From positions 1-11,921 of the forward strand of contig JANWHV010000086.1 in assembly GCA_025450255.1 (NCBI GenBank): a stretch of 11,921 nt of DNA, read 5' to 3'. The notes under the pieces are model-generated. The model had not been told where the DNA came from and ran no database searches. It saw only the letters and a list, made by a program, of their open reading frames with translations. This DNA is from Chloroflexota bacterium. Its GTDB lineage: Bacteria; Chloroflexota; UBA5177; JANWHV01. Shown one piece after another: positions 7,416 through 11,921 of this stretch; within the stretch, counting starts at the first letter, position 1, and each line of letters starts with the position of its first letter. A program made the translations under genes and the position numbers.

Positions 7416-7862
7416 ATGGCTAAGGCAGCACTGAGTACCGCTCACGCCGTATGGTCTGGCGATCTGGTGCACGGTAAGGGAAGCTTCACACTCGATAGCG
7501 GCGTCACCGGCGAGCTGCCGGTGACCTGGGCAGGGCGGACGGAGCGGACGCCTGGCTCCACGAGCCCGGAAGAGCTGATCGCCGCCGCGCACGCCGCGTG
7601 CTATGCCATGGCGTTCTCGGGCATCCTGGCCGGCAAGGGCACGCCGCCCACCAAGCTGGAAGTGACCGCGACCAGCAGCTTTGCGCCGACTGACGGCGGG
7701 TTCAAGATCGACAGCGTGGAACTACACGTGCGCGGCCAGGTGCCAGGCATGGATCAAGCGGCGTTCGAAGCGGCGGCGCGCGAGGGCGAACAGGGCTGTC
7801 CCGTCTCCAACGCGCTCCGAAACAACGTACGGATCACTGTGCAAGCCGAGCTCGTGCGCTAG
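7416..7862 (+). CDS. OsmC/Ohr-family peroxidase (organic hydroperoxide resistance)
   Basis: The 148-residue product has the normal OsmC length. Members reduce organic hydroperoxides, and sometimes H2O2, in the cytoplasm using two cysteines and thiol or lipoyl-protein reductants. Both cysteines are present: C62 in AAAHAACYAMA and C128 in GEQGCPVSNAL. The helix signature SPEELIAA (50-57), with conserved E52, and R41 also fit. The layout (N-terminal strands, then a helix with the first Cys, then a C-terminal strand pair) matches OsmC rather than Ohr, because the first Cys lies in an ACY context. The start is well supported by AGGGAG at 7402-7407, 8 nt before the ATG. It stands alone: 228 nt from the hydrolase upstream and convergent with the decayed regulator downstream, whose stop overlaps its own by two bases. 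No OhrR or OxyR gene is nearby. Confidence 0.93.
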   Translation: MAKAALSTAHAVWSGDLVHGKGSFTLDSGVTGELPVTWAGRTERTPGSTSPEELIAAAHAACYAMAFSGILAGKGTPPTKLEVTATSSFAPTDGGFKIDSVELHVRGQVPGMDQAAFEAAAREGEQGCPVSNALRNNVRITVQAELVR

Positions 7863-8330
7863 ACAGGAGCACATACGAGCAGAGCCGCGGCTTCCGCGGC
7901 GTCCGTCGTCAGCGCTCGGCCCTGCCGCCATATCGAGGCGACCTCTCTATCGCCCAGTGCGGCATGTACTCTCGCCGTCTCGCGAGCGTGGCGGGGACCG
8001 TCCACGGCAGCGCCGAGCGCCGATGTGTTCGCGCAGTTTTTCGGCCGCGCCCAGCAGCAGGCAGGCGCGACGCGGCTGCCCCAGGGTAGTGGCGACGGCG
8101 GCAAGCCCTTCGATCGCGGCGGCGACCTGGCGAGCGTTGCCGAGCTCCGGCTCCATCTCAAGGCTCTCGCGCGGATCGGCGGCGGCTCGCGCGTGGTCGC
8201 CCCGTTCGGTCGCCACCAGCCCAAGATTGTAGTGCAGCAGCGCGATATGCGGCCGATCGCCCAGGGCGCGAGCCAATCGATACTTCGTCACGTTCCCTTG
8301 ATTGATCAACACGCGCGCCGCGCTCGAGCA
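7859..8330 (-). pseudogene. Decayed C-terminal remnant of a TPR-containing regulator/ATPase
   Basis: The minus strand encodes the typical tail of large ATPase-TPR regulators, but in two frames. The first frame, from about 8330 down to about 8015, reads LINQGNVTKYR, then HYNLGLVATERGDHARAA, IEGLAAVATTLGQ and ACLLLGAAEKLREHIGA. The second, from about 8015 to the stop at 7859-7861, reads AAVDGPRHARETARVHAALG then WRQGRALTTDAAEAAA. A one-base shift near 8010-8020 joins them. Between TKYR and LARALGDR about half a TPR unit seems to be missing compared with the usual repeat spacing. All N-terminal domains (DNA binding, ATPase) are absent. It resembles, in kind, the intact regulator at 1-3304 but is a separate, older copy. 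A sequencing error could cause the frameshift but not the missing N-terminus. Confidence 0.62.
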
Positions 8331-8775
8331 GTGGGCGCTAGATGGCCAGGACTGTGGCGCGGCGAGCCTGAACGTGCGTTCGATCAAAGGCCCCCACGCC
8401 GTCTTTGCCGGCCGGTATGCGCTTCCGGCCGCGGAGCAACGCTATAAGATCGGGCGCGTAATGGTACGCGTGGTGGGCCCGGACGGGAAGGTGCTGCGCC
8501 GTCAAACGCTGACCGCCCGCGAGGGCTATGGGCCAGTTCCGCTCACCGTCAGCCTCGCCGGCGCCGCCAGGCTCGATCTGTTCTGGCCGGACCGGCGGGT
8601 GATTGTCTTCGCCATGACCCAGGCGTGGAAACCGCGTCCCGCCATGCCACGGACACATTCTTGCGCGACCCTGCTATGCTACATGGCGAGCACGGGAAAC
8701 GATCTGGAGCAACGCGAAACCGGTATGGCCGCGGCGGCCACGGGTGCGGTATCAGACAAACCCGGCGATGGATGA
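8302..8775 (+). CDS. Probable 5'-truncated beta-domain ORF (NPCBM-like?), hypothetical
   Basis: This 157-codon frame opens at a TTG right after a stop, with no Shine-Dalgarno site. The first ten or so codons overlap the regulator remnant on the other strand, so the native start has probably been lost. Protein-like sequence runs from about 8340 to 8630: SIKGPHAVFAGRY, then RVMVRVVGPDGKVL, then GPVPLTVSLAGAARLDLFW. Its alternating hydrophobic pattern, with a GDGK.L-like turn and a V.LAGA..L strand, recalls the NPCBM-type carbohydrate-binding beta-sandwich found in secreted proteins. That similarity is by eye and weak. The last 45 residues look unselected. There is no signal peptide, as expected for a fragment that has lost its N-terminus. 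It may instead be a pseudogene. Confidence 0.35.
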   Translation: MINTRAALEQWALDGQDCGAASLNVRSIKGPHAVFAGRYALPAAEQRYKIGRVMVRVVGPDGKVLRRQTLTAREGYGPVPLTVSLAGAARLDLFWPDRRVIVFAMTQAWKPRPAMPRTHSCATLLCYMASTGNDLEQRETGMAAAATGAVSDKPGDG

Positions 8776-8990
8776 GCGGCACCCAAGCGTAATCACCTGG
8801 CGCCCTGGCGGTCGTCAGGCTTGCGATCTGGAGGTGCCCGATTATCGTATATGGCCGCCACCGCCGCTCGGGCGCCCTGGACGGCGGAGCCCGCCCGCCC
8901 TCTGGCCGGGAGGCGTGCTCAGGCGCCGTCAGGCGGACGGTCCCGCCGTATCTCGCGCCGCGCCCCTGGCCGGGTGTACGTGCATGCCTC

Positions 8991-11252
8991 GTGGCCACAT
9001 GCCTTTCCGCGTGCCTCGTTATGGCCGGCGCGCTGTCACCTCTGGCGCATCCTGGCGGACCATCCGGGCCCGCTCCAGCCCTTGCAACCGGCGCGACGCC
9101 AAATGCCGGAGCAACGGCGATGCTCGCGGCGGAGCCGCTACGCTTCGAGCCAAACCACGGGCAGGTTCCCGGCGTCGTGGCGTTCGTGGCGCATGGGCAC
9201 GGCTACATCGCGTACATCACGCTGGCGGGACTCGCGCTCTCGCTGCAATCCTCGGCGCCTCATGGTCCTTCGGGGGACGGTTCGGATGCGGCCGGCGACT
9301 CGTTCCGGCGCGCGGTGGTCTGGCTGCGGTTCGCGGGCGCCAATCCGCGGCCAACCATAACAGGGCTGCATCGCCTGCCGGGCACGAGCAATTACTTTAT
9401 CGGCAACGACCCGCGCCAGTGGCATACCGCCGTGCCGGCCTTTGGCGAGATCGCCTATCACGGCATCTACCCTGGCGTCGACGCCATATTCTACGATAAT
9501 GGGCACGGCCTGGAATACGACCTGCGCCTGGCGCCTGGCGCGGACCCGAACGCGATCCGGCTCGCGGTGACCGGCGGGCAAACGATATCGGCCATGAACG
9601 GGCTGATCGTGCATACCGATGCCGGCGACATGCGCCTGGGCGCGCCGCGTATCTATCAGCGGTCGGGACGACAGCGCCTGCCGGTGGCGGGCCGCTACCA
9701 GATCCGGCAAGGCGGCGCCATTGGCTTCGCGGTGGGTATGTACGATCGCGCCCGGCCGCTGATAATCGACCCCACGGTGGTCTACAGCACCTATCTTGGC
9801 GGCACGGGGGATGACCTGGGAAACGGCATCGCCGTCGATGGACAGGGGCACGCGTTCATTGCCGGCGAAACCACGTCGCTGGACTTCCCGGCGGCCACGA
9901 ACGGCGCGCGTCCAGACTTCGCGGGCGGCGGATCGTGCGAGGACTACTACACGTGCGGCGATGCCTTCGTGGCCAAGCTCAGCGCCGACGGCCGCGGCCT
10001 GCTCTACCGCACCTACCTGGGCGGCAGCCGGAACGACGGCGCGTGGACCGTGGCGATCGACGACACCGGCAATGCCTATATCGAGGGGCGCACTCTTTCG
10101 CTCGACTTTCCCGTCAAGCACGCGTTCCAGCCAAGGCTCGCCAGGGGCAACGGCGATAACGTAGGTGACGCGTTCGTAGCCAAACTCAGTGCCGACGGCA
10201 CCAAGCTCCTCTACAGCACGTACCTTGGCGGTACGGGCAATGACCAGGCGCTTGGCATCGCGGTGGACAGCCAGAGACACGCCTTCGTTACCGGCTACAC
10301 GAGCTCGCGCGATTTCCCGCTCGCCCATGCCTTTCAAGGCAACAATAAGTCCGCCAGGGGCAGCGTGACGGTATTCGTATCCAAGTTGAGCGCGGACGGG
10401 CGCGCCTTGCTGTACAGTACCTACCTGGGCGGCAGCGACTACGAGTCCGCGGGCGCGATCGCGGTGGATCGGCGTGGTGACGCTTACATCACGGGATCGA
10501 CGCAATCGCGGGATTTCCCGCTGGCCAACACGCTCCAGCACTTCTCAGCCGGCCATCTAAACGGCTTCGTCGCGGCATTGAACGCGGGCGGCAGTAAGCT
10601 GTTATTCAGCACCTACCTGGGCGGCAGCGCTGAAACAATTGGCACCAGCATCGCCCTCGACGGCGCCGGCCAGATGTACGTCGCCGGATCTACCGCCGCC
10701 AATGACTTCCCAATCCGGCGCGCTATCCAGAAGAGGGCCGCCGGCATTGGCGCCCTGGGCTGGGGCGACGCGTTCGTGGCAAAATTCAGCGCCGGTGGCA
10801 AGAGCCTGCTTGTGAGCACATACCTGGGCGGGAAGGGAGACGAGCAGGCGTTGGGCCTCGCGTTGGATGGGCGCGGCAATGTGTTTGTGACGGGCGCCAC
10901 TACGTCCGAAAACTTCCCCACCCTGCGCGCAATCCAGCCCGCGAACCACACCGCGCGCTCGTGCCGCGAGCGGTTGCCATACGATCCGGTACGACGCGGC
11001 TATCACCCCTTTGCTTTCCCCTGCGCCGATGCCTTTATCACGGAACTGGGGAATGGTGGCACGGCCCTGCGCTACAGCACCTATCTGGGCGGCGCTCTCG
11101 GCGACGGCGCGGATTTTGTCGCCACGGACAAAGCCGGGAACGCCTATGTGGTCGGCACGACCCGTTCGCCGAACTTTCCCCTGTTCCACGCCATGCAGCC
11201 GGGCTTCGGCGGCGGCGCGGGCGATGTCTTCGTAGCGAAGATCGCCGGCTGA
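8991..11252 (+). CDS. Exported SBBP-repeat seven-bladed beta-propeller protein
   Basis: The 753-residue product has an N-terminal domain at about 46-258 (RFEPNHGQV at 51-59, then GTSNYFIGNDPRQWHTAVPA and IYPGVDAIFYDN) of the DUF7948 type that usually precedes SBBP repeats. Seven SBBP units follow, each carrying a [YFV]-x-TYLGG strand with Y/F/V at residues 265, 339, 408, 475, 539, 608 and 695, plus GDAFVAKLSADG and GNAYVTG...DFP motifs. Seven units fit a closed propeller. Such proteins are secreted or surface-exposed with no known catalysis. The N-terminus is hydrophobic (ATCLSACLVMAGALS) but lacks positive charge in the GTG-started version. In-frame codons upstream would add an Arg-containing n-region (near RACLVA), yet offer no ATG, GTG or TTG. 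The start is therefore uncertain. The 215 nt before it (8776-8990) hold no gene or clear promoter that I can see. Confidence 0.9.
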   Translation: MATCLSACLVMAGALSPLAHPGGPSGPAPALATGATPNAGATAMLAAEPLRFEPNHGQVPGVVAFVAHGHGYIAYITLAGLALSLQSSAPHGPSGDGSDAAGDSFRRAVVWLRFAGANPRPTITGLHRLPGTSNYFIGNDPRQWHTAVPAFGEIAYHGIYPGVDAIFYDNGHGLEYDLRLAPGADPNAIRLAVTGGQTISAMNGLIVHTDAGDMRLGAPRIYQRSGRQRLPVAGRYQIRQGGAIGFAVGMYDRARPLIIDPTVVYSTYLGGTGDDLGNGIAVDGQGHAFIAGETTSLDFPAATNGARPDFAGGGSCEDYYTCGDAFVAKLSADGRGLLYRTYLGGSRNDGAWTVAIDDTGNAYIEGRTLSLDFPVKHAFQPRLARGNGDNVGDAFVAKLSADGTKLLYSTYLGGTGNDQALGIAVDSQRHAFVTGYTSSRDFPLAHAFQGNNKSARGSVTVFVSKLSADGRALLYSTYLGGSDYESAGAIAVDRRGDAYITGSTQSRDFPLANTLQHFSAGHLNGFVAALNAGGSKLLFSTYLGGSAETIGTSIALDGAGQMYVAGSTAANDFPIRRAIQKRAAGIGALGWGDAFVAKFSAGGKSLLVSTYLGGKGDEQALGLALDGRGNVFVTGATTSENFPTLRAIQPANHTARSCRERLPYDPVRRGYHPFAFPCADAFITELGNGGTALRYSTYLGGALGDGADFVATDKAGNAYVVGTTRSPNFPLFHAMQPGFGGGAGDVFVAKIAG

Positions 11253-11748
11253 ACGGGCGCTATTGCAGCACACGGATCGTCCGCTCCGACGCGCCGGATG
11301 AAGGTATTGCGGCCGTTCGGCGTGACCGCGGCTGCGTGGATTCCACCTGCGCCACGCCCAGCAGGCCAGGATCGGCGCGCAAGCGTATCCGGCACGATGT
11401 CACGCATCACGTCGTCCATCCGGCGGACGCGGCTTCGATCGAGCCCGGGCAACCGGGTACACGCGCGCAACGATCGCACTGGTTGGCGGTAGGCATCGAG
11501 TCGCAAGGTGATAGCAACCGCCTCCAGATGGCTGAGCGTCAATAGCCAGAGAGCAGGTCGACCATGATGCTGCCCGCCATAATAGTGGCACAGTGCAAAC
11601 GCCGCTTCCGGCACGCAAGTCTCGGTAGCCACAACGCGGCGGCCAGGCGCGAGAGAAAGGCCGGCCGGGACGTGTTGGACGGCGGTCCGTGCCGCGAGGC
11701 GAGCGCGCCACGTTCCTCGCTCGCCCGTCACGGTCGCCTGGCCGGATT
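11253..11748. other. About 500 nt with no convincing gene
   Basis: This stretch separates the propeller gene from the convergent oxidoreductase. A minus-strand frame open from about 11731 down into the propeller gene has a middle part with some protein character (PALWLLTLSHLEAVAITLRL, then SRVRRMDDVMRDIVPDTLA, roughly 11385-11565). It has no Shine-Dalgarno site and no family I recognise, and it overlaps the end of the propeller gene by about 100 nt. A second minus frame ends at TAG near 11262 with ERTIRVLQ. Decay of an old minus-strand gene with a frameshift is possible. No tRNA, strong terminator or repeat was found. Confidence 0.35.
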
Positions 11749-11921
11749 TTATGAGGGTATGCTCAAGACGATTTTGCCGAACTGCGCCGCTTCCTCCATG
11801 CGCGACTGGGCCGCCCCCGCCTCCGCGAGCGGGAACACCGTATCGACCACGGGCCGCAACCTGCCCTCGCCGAACAGCTCGAGCATGGCCGCGAACTCCG
11901 CCGGGCTGCCCATGGTGGACC
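11749..11921 (-). CDS. C-terminus of an MDR-family zinc-type alcohol dehydrogenase / quinone oxidoreductase, 5' end outside window
   Basis: The visible 56 residues before the TAA are the end of a medium-chain dehydrogenase/reductase. The pattern STMGSPAEFAAML, then GRLRPVVDTVFPLAEA, then AAQFGKIVLS is typical of the last helix and strand that close the Rossmann domain. In the family these enzymes oxidise alcohols or reduce quinones and enones with NAD(P)H. The catalytic and cofactor-binding parts lie beyond the window edge, so the exact subfamily and the presence of zinc ligands cannot be judged. The gene is convergent with the propeller gene across about 500 nt. Confidence 0.85.
   Translation of the reverse strand, partial: STMGSPAEFAAMLELFGEGRLRPVVDTVFPLAEAGAAQSRMEEAAQFGKIVLSIPS

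Noticed and set aside
9000..9020. LSAC as a lipobox in the propeller protein
   Set aside because: With the GTG start only about seven residues precede the Cys, too short for a lipoprotein signal peptide; kept only as part of the start-site question.
9138..10541. 467-codon minus-strand open frame opposite the propeller gene
   Set aside because: Its apparent repeats simply mirror the SBBP repeats on the coding strand.
9783..11249. Recurring DNA similarity in the propeller gene as a possible nucleotide repeat array or CRISPR
   Set aside because: The units are coding, variable in length and similar at the protein level; no identical short repeats with spacers.
1..11921. Mobile element, tRNA, CRISPR or toxin-antitoxin/defence cassette
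   Set aside because: No transposase, integrase, terminal repeats, tRNA-like cloverleaf, spacer array or paired small toxin/antitoxin genes were seen on either strand.

Overview
This is a GC-rich chromosomal window with no RNA gene, CRISPR array or insertion sequence that I can see. Its gene content suggests a Chloroflexota bacterium, perhaps a Ktedonobacteria or Thermomicrobia relative. The reasons are a giant regulator with SARP-type DNA-binding, ATPase and TPR parts, a second degraded gene of that kind, secreted beta-rich proteins, an SBBP beta-propeller, and strong Shine-Dalgarno sites at only some genes. The taxonomic call is an inference from gene style.

Layout. (1) 1-3304, minus: a very large winged-helix/BTAD/ATPase/TPR regulator, cut by the window start. 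It begins at a GTG and carries an extra Cys-rich N-terminal module. (2) 3305-3536: a divergent control region with a good promoter for the regulator and an inverted repeat. (3) 3537-5414, plus: a two-gene operon of a secreted beta-domain protein with two tandem repeats, followed by a six-helix membrane protein. Neither has a recognised function. (4) 5415-5703: an intergenic stretch holding a 42-nt imperfect palindrome. (5) 5704-7187, plus: a stand-alone receiver-domain response regulator and, 11 nt later, a phosphotriesterase-family metallohydrolase. (6) 7416-7862, plus: an OsmC/Ohr-type peroxidase. (7) 7859-8775: a decayed locus. A frameshifted C-terminal remnant of a TPR regulator (minus) lies head-to-head with an apparently 5'-truncated plus-strand beta-domain ORF. 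(8) 8991-11252, plus: an exported seven-repeat SBBP beta-propeller protein. (9) 11253-11748: about 500 nt without a convincing gene. (10) 11749-11921, minus: the C-terminus of a zinc/quinone-type MDR oxidoreductase, cut by the window end.

How the genes may work together. The divergent pairing suggests that the large regulator controls the secreted/membrane protein operon, though this is only inferred from position. The response regulator and the hydrolase are probably co-transcribed. The decayed locus has the same divergent layout as the intact one (TPR regulator to the left, beta-rich protein to the right), which hints that such pairs recur in this genome. I found no clear new defence, mobile or biosynthetic system. 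The most original items are the Cys-rich module fused to the regulator, the unassigned secreted-plus-membrane operon, the palindrome upstream of the response regulator, and the deletion-like joint between two decayed genes.
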